From Micavibrio aeruginosavorus EPB (lineage in GTDB: Bacteria; Pseudomonadota; Alphaproteobacteria; Micavibrionales; Micavibrionaceae), in assembly GCF_000348745.1 (NCBI RefSeq), contig NC_020812.1, positions 1,063,444 through 1,127,443 on the forward strand: 64,000 nt of DNA. The letters run 5' to 3'. The position numbers were made by a program, and so were the translations under genes. The notes under the pieces are model-generated. The model worked only from the letters and a program-made list of their open reading frames with translations. It had not been told where the DNA came from and searched no databases. How positions within the stretch are numbered: position 1 is the first letter of the stretch; the number at the start of each line of letters is the position of its first letter. This document shows positions 47,827-56,101 of this stretch, piece after piece.

Positions 47827-48330
47827 TTAAACCTCCTGATAAAACTCAACCATATTACGCAGGGCCTTCATGATGTTACGGCGGGCGTTTTCATCATCCA
47901 GCGTGTAGTACAGGCGAACAAGTTCCAGCGTTTCTTTACGGCTCAGGATATCACGATCATCTTCGAACCCCAGCTGTTCGCTTTCAGCCAAGCCAGACGC
48001 CAGTGTTTTGGCGCGGCCTTTATCGCTGAAGCCTTCAAAGAAGTAGCTGACCGGAACATCCAGCACGTGGCAAGCTTGCCACAAGCGGCTGGCGCTGATC
48101 CGGTTGGTTCCGCGTTCGTATTTTTGAACCTGCTGGAAGGTCAGTCCCAGAGCATCGGCCAGTTTTTCCTGGCTGAACCCCAGAATGCCTCGGCGTTGGC
48201 GCAAGCGGGCACCAACATGGACATCGACGGGATCGGGGTTATCCGATCCGCCACCACGTCCGCGACGGGGCGTAGGAAGTTTTTTGACCACCTTATCCGC
48301 GCTTTTCTTTTCAGTTGTTATCTTTGCCAT
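47827..48330 (-). CDS. XRE-family transcriptional regulator
   Basis: A 167-residue DNA-binding protein. A basic N-terminal tail (1-35) precedes a Cro/C1-type helix-turn-helix (about 38-92: VGARLRQRRGILGFSQEKLA, LGLTFQQVQKYERGTNRIS). The C-terminal part (ETLELVRLYYTLDDENARRN) is typical of alphaproteobacterial regulators that sit near metK and lnt. Its target genes are unknown; an inverted repeat upstream could be its own operator. Single-gene unit with terminator. Confidence 0.88.
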   Translation of the reverse strand: MAKITTEKKSADKVVKKLPTPRRGRGGGSDNPDPVDVHVGARLRQRRGILGFSQEKLADALGLTFQQVQKYERGTNRISASRLWQACHVLDVPVSYFFEGFSDKGRAKTLASGLAESEQLGFEDDRDILSRKETLELVRLYYTLDDENARRNIMKALRNMVEFYQEV

Positions 48331-48388
48331 ATGTTTTACCTGCTTTATTTCCGTCCCGAAGCCATGATGAGATGGTTTCGTGGATTAA

Positions 48389-48415
48389 GGAGTATCCGAT
48401 AATATGAAATACTCC
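48389..48415. promoter_or_regulatory. inverted repeat upstream of the XRE gene
   Basis: Arms GGAGTAT (48389-48395) and ATACTCC (48409-48415) are exact reverse complements with centres 20 bases apart, two helical turns. The AT-rich centre contains a TATTAT on the minus strand that could be a -10 element. Position, 59-85 bases before the ATG, suits autoregulation; this is inference. Confidence 0.4.
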
Positions 48416-48517
48416 ACAAGGATTGGCACAAAAGCACGCGGGATGCAAAGGCGCAACTAACCGGAAGTATTGGAAAGCGCTATTCTCTACCCCTTGGCGT
48501 ACTTGTGCAAATAACGC

Positions 48518-50095
48518 TTATAAACGGCGTCTTATTGCGCAGCACAAGATTATCAAAACCAATAAAATGACCACGGGCGCGTTCCGCCAGACGACATAAA
48601 AAGGGGCGTTCGGTGTGTCGGCGGGGAGAATCACGTCAACACTGCCCGGTTTATCGTAAGGGATTCGGGTCAGAATTCGACCATAGGGGTCAATGATGGC
48701 AGAGATACCATTATTGGCTGAGCGCACGACCGGTAGCCCTTCTTCGATTGCGCGGAACATCGTTTGGGCCAGATGCTGATACGGCCCGGGACTGTTGCCG
48801 TACCAGCCATCATTGGTGACGTTGACGATCCATGCGGGGCGTTCCTCGTCATCAGTGACCGCACCGGGGAAAATGATTTCGTAACAGACCAGCGGGCTGA
48901 AGGGGGGCACGACAGATTTGAGGCCTGGTAGTGTCAGCGTCTGTGGTCCCGGTCCCGGCGTGAAGCCTGAAAATTGGACGAATGGCGTGATCGGCAAGAT
49001 CGATTGCAGTGGGATATATTCGCCAAACGGGACCAGATGCGCTTTGTCAAAGCGGGCCAGTGGCTGTAAATCGCGGTCAAACGCGACCAGTGAATTGCCG
49101 TAGGAGGGTGTTTCATTCCCTTCGCGAATTAAAATTCCGCTCAATAACAGCGGGTCGCGGCCCATCAATTGCAGGGATGATGTAATCGCCATACGTACAT
49201 CAGGAATGGACAGAAGGCGTGTGCTGATCGCCGTTTCTGGCCATACGGCGATCACGGGTCGGTCCGTAACGGGAGGGTTGGCGGTCAGCCCATCAATGAG
49301 TTTTTGTAAATTCAGCGATGTTTTTTCCGGGTCCCATTTATCCGCTTGCGGGATGTTGGGTTGGATCAGGCGGATGGCAGGTGCGTTGTCCGCAAATTGC
49401 GTTGGATGCGTGTGCAAGCGTGCCGCACCCCAGCCGTACAAGGCCATCATGCTGATAACGATGGCAATCAGTATCGCCGCTGTGGTTGTTTTTTTAAATC
49501 TTGCAATGACCAAAAACCCAGGCAATGCCGCCCAGATCAATGTGATCAGGCTTAAGCCATACGGCCCCACCAGCGCGGCCGTTTGCGCCATTGGCAATGT
49601 TCCGGCCCAGGCATAGGCGTACAGATTCCATGGGAATCCGGTCAGGATATGACCGCGCGCATATTCACCTGCAATAATAATCGCGCAGAAAAATACAAAC
49701 CCATCCCACTTTTTCAAATTGGCAAAGCGCCAGACGATCCATGATGAGGCGGCGGTGAAAAAAGCCAATGCAATAGGCAGCCCCGCAATCGCCAGCGGCC
49801 ACACCCATTTAAATGGGTTACCGGGGACCAGCAAGGCATTGCTGATCCAGAACAAACCAAACAGGAAAAACCCAAACCCGAAGGCCCAGCCGATAAGAGT
49901 TGCGTCGCGCCATGTCCGCGCACCGGTCAATGTCATGTAGAAAAGTGACAGGCATGGAAATAAAAGGACCCACCATGACGTTGGTGCCATGGTCAATGCC
50001 ATCAATGATCCGGCCAGCCACGCCAACCCCGCCCGGGCAAAAACGGGCAGGGCGATGATGCGATCCGCAAGGGTGTGCAGGTGTGACAAAATCAT
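48518..50095 (-). CDS. lnt: apolipoprotein N-acyltransferase
   Basis: Adds the third acyl chain to lipoproteins in the inner membrane. The 525 residues have about six N-terminal membrane helices (1-210), then a periplasmic nitrilase-like domain with the catalytic triad: Glu in VIAVWPETAIST, Lys in RFDKAHLVPFGEYIP and Cys in SPLVCYEIIFPG. A final membrane helix (VVILLVLIILCCAI) ends the protein. It follows corC in the ybeZ-ybeY-corC-lnt order common in proteobacteria. Confidence 0.95.
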   Translation of the reverse strand: MILSHLHTLADRIIALPVFARAGLAWLAGSLMALTMAPTSWWVLLFPCLSLFYMTLTGARTWRDATLIGWAFGFGFFLFGLFWISNALLVPGNPFKWVWPLAIAGLPIALAFFTAASSWIVWRFANLKKWDGFVFFCAIIIAGEYARGHILTGFPWNLYAYAWAGTLPMAQTAALVGPYGLSLITLIWAALPGFLVIARFKKTTTAAILIAIVISMMALYGWGAARLHTHPTQFADNAPAIRLIQPNIPQADKWDPEKTSLNLQKLIDGLTANPPVTDRPVIAVWPETAISTRLLSIPDVRMAITSSLQLMGRDPLLLSGILIREGNETPSYGNSLVAFDRDLQPLARFDKAHLVPFGEYIPLQSILPITPFVQFSGFTPGPGPQTLTLPGLKSVVPPFSPLVCYEIIFPGAVTDDEERPAWIVNVTNDGWYGNSPGPYQHLAQTMFRAIEEGLPVVRSANNGISAIIDPYGRILTRIPYDKPGSVDVILPADTPNAPFYVVWRNAPVVILLVLIILCCAIRRRL

Positions 50096-50115
50096 GCGGG
50101 GACGATAATGGACTT

Positions 50116-50140
50116 GTCATTCCCGCGAAAGCGGGAATCC
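50116..50140. repeat. short palindromic element (half unit), copy 5
   Basis: The sequence GTCATTCCCGCGAAAGCGGGAATCC forms one hairpin, TTCCCGCgaaaGCGGGAA, and keeps the GTCA end. It is like one half of the longer elements. It lies between corC and lnt. Confidence 0.7.
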
Positions 50141-50192
50141 ATGCAATCGGCGATTATTCCCCGTTGGAATAGCAAGGCAAAGAGGCGCGAGT

Positions 50193-51161
50193 CTATTGTG
50201 TGGGTGTCTTAGGCTTGACGTTCTTCACGCGCAGGCGTTTCACCCGGCGGGCATCGGCATCCAGGATTTCAAAAATCATCCCGGATTCTTCGTGGACCAG
50301 GATTTCACCCCGGCTGGGCACGCGGCCTGCAATGGCAAAAACCAAACCGCCCAGCGTGTCGATGCTTTCGCGTTCCTCTTCGGTCATAAATTCACCGAAG
50401 CGGTCTTCGAATTCCTCAACGTCAAACCGGCCATCGGCGATGATGGACCCGTCCTGGTTTGTGATCAGTGTCGGGTCGGACCCCATGGTGTTATGTTCGT
50501 CTTCGACATCGCCCACAATGGCTTCGATAATGTCACCAATGGTGACAAGGCCATCAATACCACCAAATTCATCAACCACCAGCGCCATATGGCGGCGTGT
50601 TTGTTTCATTTCCAGCAACAGGTCCAAAACATGCATGGATGGCGACACAATCGGAACGTCGCGGACCAGATTTTCCAGCACGATCGGTTCCTTGCGCAGC
50701 GTGGTGCTGAGAATGTCCTTGATGTGAACGGTGCCAATAACATCGTCCAATGATTCACGGAAGACAGGGAAACGGCTGAATTGCTTTTCCGACAACAAGG
50801 CAAACAATTCGGATTCCGAAATGCTGATGTCGATGGCCACAATGTCAACGCGGGGGATCATCACATCAACGGCGCGCATATCGCGCAAGTCAAGCACGTT
50901 GGAGATCAGTGTGCGTTCGTGGTTTGCAACGGAGAGCGTGGAGTCATCTTGCGTATTCGCAACATACTCGGCCAAATCGTCACGCAAATGCGTGGAACCC
51001 TTGGATGATCCCAACAGGGACCGGATCTGGGTCAGGATGGATTTTTTCGGATCGCCAGACGGTTCATGACGGGAAGGGTGCGATCCGTAACCGGATGATC
51101 CTGTCCCGCCGGGTCTACTTCCGGATGGGTCGTTATCGTCGTTTTGGGTCATTTCAAACAT
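50193..51161 (-). CDS. corC: CBS/CorC-domain protein (hemolysin C/TlyC family)
   Basis: A 322-residue cytoplasmic protein of the CorC/TlyC group. After a polar, Gly/Ser-rich N-terminus (1-60), two CBS domains (about 98-225: MIPRVDIVAIDISISESELF, VLDLLLEMKQTRRHMALVVD) and a CorC/HlyC domain (about 240-315, IIADGRFDVEEFEDRFGEF) follow. The family is linked to magnesium export or membrane maintenance. It is 59 bases after ybeY. Confidence 0.92.
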   Translation of the reverse strand: MFEMTQNDDNDPSGSRPGGTGSSGYGSHPSRHEPSGDPKKSILTQIRSLLGSSKGSTHLRDDLAEYVANTQDDSTLSVANHERTLISNVLDLRDMRAVDVMIPRVDIVAIDISISESELFALLSEKQFSRFPVFRESLDDVIGTVHIKDILSTTLRKEPIVLENLVRDVPIVSPSMHVLDLLLEMKQTRRHMALVVDEFGGIDGLVTIGDIIEAIVGDVEDEHNTMGSDPTLITNQDGSIIADGRFDVEEFEDRFGEFMTEEERESIDTLGGLVFAIAGRVPSRGEILVHEESGMIFEILDADARRVKRLRVKNVKPKTPTQ

Positions 51162-51220
51162 GGCCTTAATATATTATGCCACACTGCAACATGCTAGTCC
51201 CCATGCGTGCGGCGGTATGC

Positions 51221-51739
51221 TTAATCCCCATCGGGCAAGAGGTAGGGGTTTTTTATGCCTAACCCATTGAGAATATTAACTTCTAGGTCTTCCATTTCCT
51301 CCGCCTCATCGTCGTCGATATGGTCATAACCCAGCAAGTGCAGGGTGCCGTGGACAACCAAATGGGTGAAATGATCGGCAAAACTTTTGGTTTCATCGGT
51401 GGCTTCGCGGGCCACGGTTTCGAGGGCAATGACCAGGTCGCCCAGCGTGCAGGGAATGCCTGGCGTGGGGTATTCCCATCCGTCTTCTGTGTCCTGCATG
51501 GCGAAAGACAAAACATTGGTGGGCTTGTCCTTGCCCCGGTAATCGCGGTTCAGGATGCGCACGGATTCATCATCACTCAACGTAATGCTGATCTCAATCG
51601 ATGGAACGCTGTCCTTGATTTCGCCCGCAACGGGGCAGGTGGCGAACACGGCATGAATGGCGCGTTCAATCACGGATTCATAATCGGGCAGATCCGTATC
51701 CCAGCCGGGGTTTTCCGATGTAATTTGCAGGTCGATCAT
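51221..51739 (-). CDS. ybeY: endoribonuclease YbeY
   Basis: A zinc-dependent endoribonuclease in 16S rRNA 3' maturation and ribosome quality control. The 172 residues hold the metal motif HGTLHLLGYDH with His130, His134 and His140, preceded by RDYRGKDKPTNVLSF. It starts 9 bases after the ybeZ stop. Confidence 0.96.
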   Translation of the reverse strand: MIDLQITSENPGWDTDLPDYESVIERAIHAVFATCPVAGEIKDSVPSIEISITLSDDESVRILNRDYRGKDKPTNVLSFAMQDTEDGWEYPTPGIPCTLGDLVIALETVAREATDETKSFADHFTHLVVHGTLHLLGYDHIDDDEAEEMEDLEVNILNGLGIKNPYLLPDGD

Positions 51740-51748
51740 GATGGTCGT

Positions 51749-52813
51749 TTAACGTCCACCACCACGCCCGTCATGGCGGTCATAGGCCGTGACGATTTTT
51801 GCAACCAGATCACTGCGGACAACGTCCTTGGACCCGAAACGGATCAACCCCACTTCGGGCAGATCGTGCAGAATATCCATGGCCTGCAATAGGCCCGACG
51901 TTTCACCACTGGGCAAGTCAATCTGGGACGGGTCACCCGTAATAACCATGCGTGATCCTTCGCCCAGACGGGTCAGGAACATTTTCATCTGCATTGCCGT
52001 GGTGTTTTGCGCTTCGTCCAGAATGACAAAGGCGCGGTTCAATGTGCGCCCGCGCATAAAGGCCAGCGGTGCAATTTCAATGTCTTTGGACAGGATGCGT
52101 TTTTCCGCCTTTTCCGCGCCCATCGTGTCGTACAAAGCGTCATAAAGCGGGCGCAGATAGGGGTCGATCTTTTCCTTTAAATCGCCGGGCAGGAAGCCCA
52201 GACGCTCCCCGGCCTCAACCGCCGGGCGGGACAGGATAATCCGTTCCACTTTTTCCTGTTCAAACAACGACACGGCCTGTGCCACGGCCAGATAGGTTTT
52301 ACCCGTACCGGCGGGGCCGATGCCGAAAACGGCTTCGTGTTTTTGCATCGCTTCGATATAGGCGGCTTGAACCGGACCGCGTGGGGCGATGGTTTTTTTG
52401 CGTGTGACAATCTGGCCCTTGGTTTCGATCAGCTCTTTCAGATTGGTCGGGGTGCTGGATGTCATGTGTTTCCCATCTTTGTGGTGATCGGTTTTGCGGC
52501 GTTGGTGATGGTGCTGTGGGGTCGTGCGCTGTTCTTCCGCATGTTCGTCGGAAAAGCGCAGGGCGGCGCTGACCGTGTGAATATCCACGTCTTCGCCGCG
52601 TTTCAGCTTGCTCCACATTAAATTCAGGATTTCGCGGCCCAGCGCGATTTTTTCAATGTCACCGATCAGGGTGATTTCATTGCCACGGCCGATGATTTCT
52701 AAGCCCAACGCCTGTTCCAAAAACGAAAGATTTTCGTTCTGCCCGCCAAAAAGGGCCGGCAGCAGGCGGTTGTCATTGAAAACCAGGTGGTCGTGTTCGA
52801 TTTGCGTGGTTAT
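51749..52813 (-). CDS. ybeZ: PhoH-family ATPase YbeZ, possible ATA start
   Basis: A PhoH-like NTPase paired with YbeY in RNA metabolism. Walker A is GIGPAGTGKTYLAV, Walker B AFVILDEAQNTT, and GDPSQIDLP follows. The first conventional start in this frame is TTG at 52720, which gives 323 residues. The family N-terminal segment HDHLVFNDNRLLPALFGG and NENLSFLEQALGLEII is fully encoded upstream of it, with no in-frame ATG, GTG or TTG. The best site by Shine-Dalgarno (GGAGAG, 5 bases away) is an ATA at 52811-52813, giving 354 residues. The upstream promoter fits this. The exact start is uncertain. Confidence 0.88.
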   Translation of the reverse strand: MTTQIEHDHLVFNDNRLLPALFGGQNENLSFLEQALGLEIIGRGNEITLIGDIEKIALGREILNLMWSKLKRGEDVDIHTVSAALRFSDEHAEEQRTTPQHHHQRRKTDHHKDGKHMTSSTPTNLKELIETKGQIVTRKKTIAPRGPVQAAYIEAMQKHEAVFGIGPAGTGKTYLAVAQAVSLFEQEKVERIILSRPAVEAGERLGFLPGDLKEKIDPYLRPLYDALYDTMGAEKAEKRILSKDIEIAPLAFMRGRTLNRAFVILDEAQNTTAMQMKMFLTRLGEGSRMVITGDPSQIDLPSGETSGLLQAMDILHDLPEVGLIRFGSKDVVRSDLVAKIVTAYDRHDGRGGGR

Positions 52814-52838
52814 GGGCGCTCTCCGTACTCTGTCCCCA

Positions 52839-52866
52839 ATTATAGCACAAGTAATTGTAAGGATAA
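52839..52866 (-). promoter_or_regulatory. extended -10 promoter of ybeZ
   Basis: On the minus strand TGCTATAAT at 52839-52847 is an extended -10 element with a perfect TATAAT. A weak -35 (TTATCC) lies about 16 bases upstream. Transcription would begin about 20 bases before the proposed ATA start. Confidence 0.6.
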
Positions 52867-52885
52867 GGTAAATATGGGCGGCGCA

Positions 52886-52917
52886 GCAAAAAACCCCGGC
52901 TTTGGGCCGGGGTTTTT
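52886..52917. terminator. terminator after the second PhoH gene
   Basis: Stem AAAAACCCCGGC/CCGGGGTTTTT with a short loop, flanked by A and T tracts. It ends the transcript of the gene at 52939 and separates it from the ybeZ promoter. Confidence 0.9.
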
Positions 52918-52938
52918 GTATGGGGTTATGAGCCGTTA

Positions 52939-53868
52939 TTACGGTTTCGGGGCCGGGGCGGCTTCGCGGATCGCTTGGCCGGCTGTGTTGGCCTGTTCTT
53001 TATGACCTTCCAGTTCCGGGATCGGCAGATCGTCACCACGTTCCATCATTTTCAGGATCAGCGGGTGGCGTTTGCAATCGGTTTTCGGGATTTGCACCAG
53101 GCCAATTTCACGGTCGTACACCGGGTTGGAGAACCGTTCCATATAAGCGGTGAACGCGGTGCGTTTTTGATCCGTCCGGTCGTTCTGCGCATCATCACCC
53201 ATGTAGATGAAGGTGGACCCTTTACCAATACGGGTAAAGGATGTGCGCAATTGACGGGCCGATGCGTTCTGGCATTCATCCAGCAGATAGAACGTATATT
53301 TGTACGTGCGGCCACGGTTGAACGCGTGCGGCGCAATTTCCAGCACGCCCGCCTGCATCAAACGTTCACGCAGCGGCTTGCCGATCAGCTCGTCAATGGT
53401 TTCAACCATCGGACGCACGTGCGGCATCATTTTTTCATTCAGATCGCCGGGCAGGAAACCAATTTCTTCGTCGGCCGTAACGGCGGGGGTCGCCAGACAG
53501 ATACGGTCAATTTTGCCTTGGGCCAGGGCTTCCAGTGCCGAATAGGTACTGAACAATGTTTTCCCGGTCCCGGCCTTGCCATTCACGAAGAGGAAGTCTT
53601 TGTGCTGGGCTTCGTGCCGGATTTTCTTTTGGGCCTGTGTCGGCGTAATGTCTTCGCGACCGAGTTTGAAGGACCCACCATCAAAGCTTGGCAATGCGCG
53701 CTCAACAGCGGCCTGAGCCTCGGCGATGGTCATGGTGCGGTTGGCGTTGTCGTTGGATGCGCCACCAGCTTCGTTGAATTGGTCTTGTGTTTGCCCTTTA
53801 CCGCGGCCGTTCCCTTTGCCGGTGCTGCGTGTATCGCGTGAACCTTGTTGCGCTTGTCCCTGTACCAT
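52939..53868 (-). CDS. divergent second PhoH-like ATPase
   Basis: A 309-residue paralog of YbeZ directly upstream of it. A polar Gln/Gly/Asn-rich tail (1-45) precedes the NTPase domain: Walker A FVNGKAGTGKTLF, Walker B FYLLDECQNAS (Cys where YbeZ has Ala), and GDDAQNDRT in place of the usual GDPSQIDLP. RRHPLILKM-like residues (KRHPLILKMMERG) follow. The conserved N-terminal segment of YbeZ is missing. It probably acts on RNA or a nucleic-acid partner like its relatives, but the changed motifs suggest a different role. It has its own terminator. Confidence 0.82.
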   Translation of the reverse strand: MVQGQAQQGSRDTRSTGKGNGRGKGQTQDQFNEAGGASNDNANRTMTIAEAQAAVERALPSFDGGSFKLGREDITPTQAQKKIRHEAQHKDFLFVNGKAGTGKTLFSTYSALEALAQGKIDRICLATPAVTADEEIGFLPGDLNEKMMPHVRPMVETIDELIGKPLRERLMQAGVLEIAPHAFNRGRTYKYTFYLLDECQNASARQLRTSFTRIGKGSTFIYMGDDAQNDRTDQKRTAFTAYMERFSNPVYDREIGLVQIPKTDCKRHPLILKMMERGDDLPIPELEGHKEQANTAGQAIREAAPAPKP

Positions 53869-53959
53869 TCTTTTTCTCGCTTTCCTGCGGGTTTCCAGCC
53901 CGGTGTGATCCGGGTATGGGTACCGTTTTTATGTGAAGACAGTCAATAAATGCAAGAAA

Positions 53960-55303
53960 TTACTGGGCCAGTTCCCCGGTAATCGATGTTGCGGTTGCGT
54001 TATCGACCCGAACCTGGGCGATTTGGCCGAAATATTGGGCCGGGGCCATGACGTGCATAGGCTGGTTCCATGGGGTTCGGCCATAAAGCTGGCCGTCCTT
54101 GCGGCCGCGCCCGTCAAACAGGACGGGGATGGTCTGGCCGATCATGGCGGTGTTAAATTCGCGTTGTTGCTCCATCAACAGGGCCTGCAGGCGTTGCAGG
54201 CGCTCATCCATAATCGCGTCATGGACCAAGCCCTGCATATTCGCCGCCGGGGTGCCGGGGCGGGCGGAATATTTAAAGCTGTAGGCCGACATGAACCGGA
54301 CATCGCGGACCAGTTGCATGGTGGCTTCGAAATCGTCTTCGGTTTCGCCGGGGAACCCGACGATGAAATCGGAGGAGAAGGCGATATCAGGCCGCGCCGC
54401 GCGCAGTTTGGCAATGATGTCGCGGTAATGATCCGCCGTATGTTTGCGGTTCATGGTTTTCAAAATCGCATCCGAACCGCTTTGTACGGGCAGGTGCATA
54501 AATGGCATCAATTCCGGCACATCGCGGTGGGCGTCGATCAAATCCTGATCCACGTCGCGCGGGTGGGATGTCATGTAACGAATGCGCTCCACACCATCAA
54601 TTTCGCCCAGTGCTTGGATCAAGCGGCCCAGCGACCATGTCGACCCATCCATCGCTTCGCCGTGATAGGCATTCACATTCTGACCCAGCAGCGTGATGTC
54701 CTTGACCCCACGATCCCGCAGCGTTTTGGCTTCATCCAAAATCTTTTCCGCCGGACGTGAATATTCCGCACCCCGTGTATAAGGGACGACGCAGAAGGTG
54801 CAGAATTTATCGCATCCTTCCTGAATGGACACAAAGGCCGACGGGCCGTCTTGCGTCACATGATCAACGGGCAGGGAGTCAAATTTGGATTCAACCGGGA
54901 AATCGGTATTGACCACGCGTTCGCCCAGCGCCCGCACAACCATTTCCGGCAGTTCGTGGTAAGTCTGTGGCCCGAACACCAGATCGACATAGGGCGCGCG
55001 ATCCATGATCAATTCGCCCTCGGCCTGGGCTACGCACCCGGCGACGGCGACCAGTGTTTTCTTGCCGGACTTGGCGCGTTCGTCCTTGTGGTCGCGCATA
55101 CGGCCCAAATCGGAGAAGACCTTGTCCGTGGCTTTTTCACGAATGTGGCAGGTGTTCAAAATGACCATATCCGCATCATCCGGCGTGTCCACGGCGCGGT
55201 AGCCCAGCGGATGCAGGATGTCGGCCATCCGGTGGCTGTCATAGACGTTCATCTGACAGCCCCAGGTTTTGATAAACAGTTTTTTCGTCGCGTTTTCGGT
55301 CAT
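53960..55303 (-). CDS. miaB: tRNA-i6A37 methylthiotransferase
   Basis: A radical-SAM enzyme that adds a methylthio group to i6A37 in tRNAs reading U-starting codons. In 447 residues the UPF0004 domain has Cys16, Cys52 and Cys90 (auxiliary cluster), and the radical-SAM motif is CDKFCTFC with Cys164, Cys168 and Cys171. A TRAM domain ends the protein (IPVLFDGRGRKDGQLYGRT). Needs Fe-S clusters, as made by the SUF system in this window. Confidence 0.96.
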   Translation of the reverse strand: MTENATKKLFIKTWGCQMNVYDSHRMADILHPLGYRAVDTPDDADMVILNTCHIREKATDKVFSDLGRMRDHKDERAKSGKKTLVAVAGCVAQAEGELIMDRAPYVDLVFGPQTYHELPEMVVRALGERVVNTDFPVESKFDSLPVDHVTQDGPSAFVSIQEGCDKFCTFCVVPYTRGAEYSRPAEKILDEAKTLRDRGVKDITLLGQNVNAYHGEAMDGSTWSLGRLIQALGEIDGVERIRYMTSHPRDVDQDLIDAHRDVPELMPFMHLPVQSGSDAILKTMNRKHTADHYRDIIAKLRAARPDIAFSSDFIVGFPGETEDDFEATMQLVRDVRFMSAYSFKYSARPGTPAANMQGLVHDAIMDERLQRLQALLMEQQREFNTAMIGQTIPVLFDGRGRKDGQLYGRTPWNQPMHVMAPAQYFGQIAQVRVDNATATSITGELAQ

Positions 55304-55461
55304 GGCGGGGTTTTAACCATGAAAGCGGCGGGGAGGCAAGGTTTCGCAGATGTTTAAATTGACATAATGTCTATAATATTCAGGGGTTTCCTTTCATAAT
55401 CTCCTTGCCCATATCTATTGAATACCGCTAAAGACTCAGACCAGCGGTAACGGTTTAATGG

Positions 55462-55968
55462 ATGGTGGGACGCATGCGCGTTTTTGGTTTTGGTGTGATG
55501 GTGTTTGCGGCCCTGATGTTGGCTGCTCCTATGGCGCAGGCCGCAGGTAAAAATTGCTATACGCAGGCGGAAGCCGAGGCGGAGCAGGCCATTCGTATTC
55601 ATAGTGAATTGATGGTTATTGGCCTGAATTGTCAGCACATGACCCCGGCAGGCCAGAAAAACCTGTATCAAGCCTACCGCGAATTCACGGATAAAAACGT
55701 GGGCCTGTTTGCGGCGTATGAATCAACCCTGCTAGGCTATTTCCAGCGCACTGGTTCCCGTGATGCCGAGGCCGAGATCAACTCCCTGCGCACCGCCTTT
55801 GCGAACAAGATTTCGCTGGATGCCGCCAAAATGCGCCCGGATCTGTTCTGCAACCATTATATGCCACGCATTCAAAAGGCATCGGTGATGGGCCGGAACG
55901 ATATTCAGAAATGGGCGGCGACATTCTTCCCGTCCCATCCGGTATCCCATCCGATCTGCGGACAATAA
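55462..55968 (+). CDS. hypothetical exported protein
   Basis: A 168-residue protein with a clear signal peptide (RVFGFGVMVFAALMLAAPMA, cut near AQAA). The mature part is helical, with four cysteines (KNCYTQ, GLNCQHM, LFCNHY, PICGQ). It is a single-gene unit. Upstream, TATAAT at 55372-55377 overlaps a GACATaATGTC palindrome at 55361-55371, a possible controlled promoter. Family unknown to me. Confidence 0.7.
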   Translation: MVGRMRVFGFGVMVFAALMLAAPMAQAAGKNCYTQAEAEAEQAIRIHSELMVIGLNCQHMTPAGQKNLYQAYREFTDKNVGLFAAYESTLLGYFQRTGSRDAEAEINSLRTAFANKISLDAAKMRPDLFCNHYMPRIQKASVMGRNDIQKWAATFFPSHPVSHPICGQ

Positions 55969-56007
55969 GTTTCTTTCCCCCAGTCAATTAAATGGGTTGT
56001 GAATTAA

Positions 56008-56037
56008 ATGGCCGGGTGGCTTGTTCCCGGCCCTTTC
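56008..56037 (+). terminator. terminator-like hairpin
   Basis: Stem GGCCGGG/CCCGGCC with a 9-base loop, followed by a weak CTTTC tail, 40 bases after the exported-protein gene. Confidence 0.55.
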
Positions 56038-56101
56038 ACGCGCCTATCCTGTACGGATTAGGTTAAGTGATTCAATTCGATAAACAGGGAATTATAAGAA
56101 A

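Noticed and set aside
55359-55377. TTGACA followed by TATAAT taken as one promoter.
   Set aside because: The two hexamers are only 7 bases apart, far too close to be a -35/-10 pair; at most the TATAAT is a -10 with a poor -35 further upstream.
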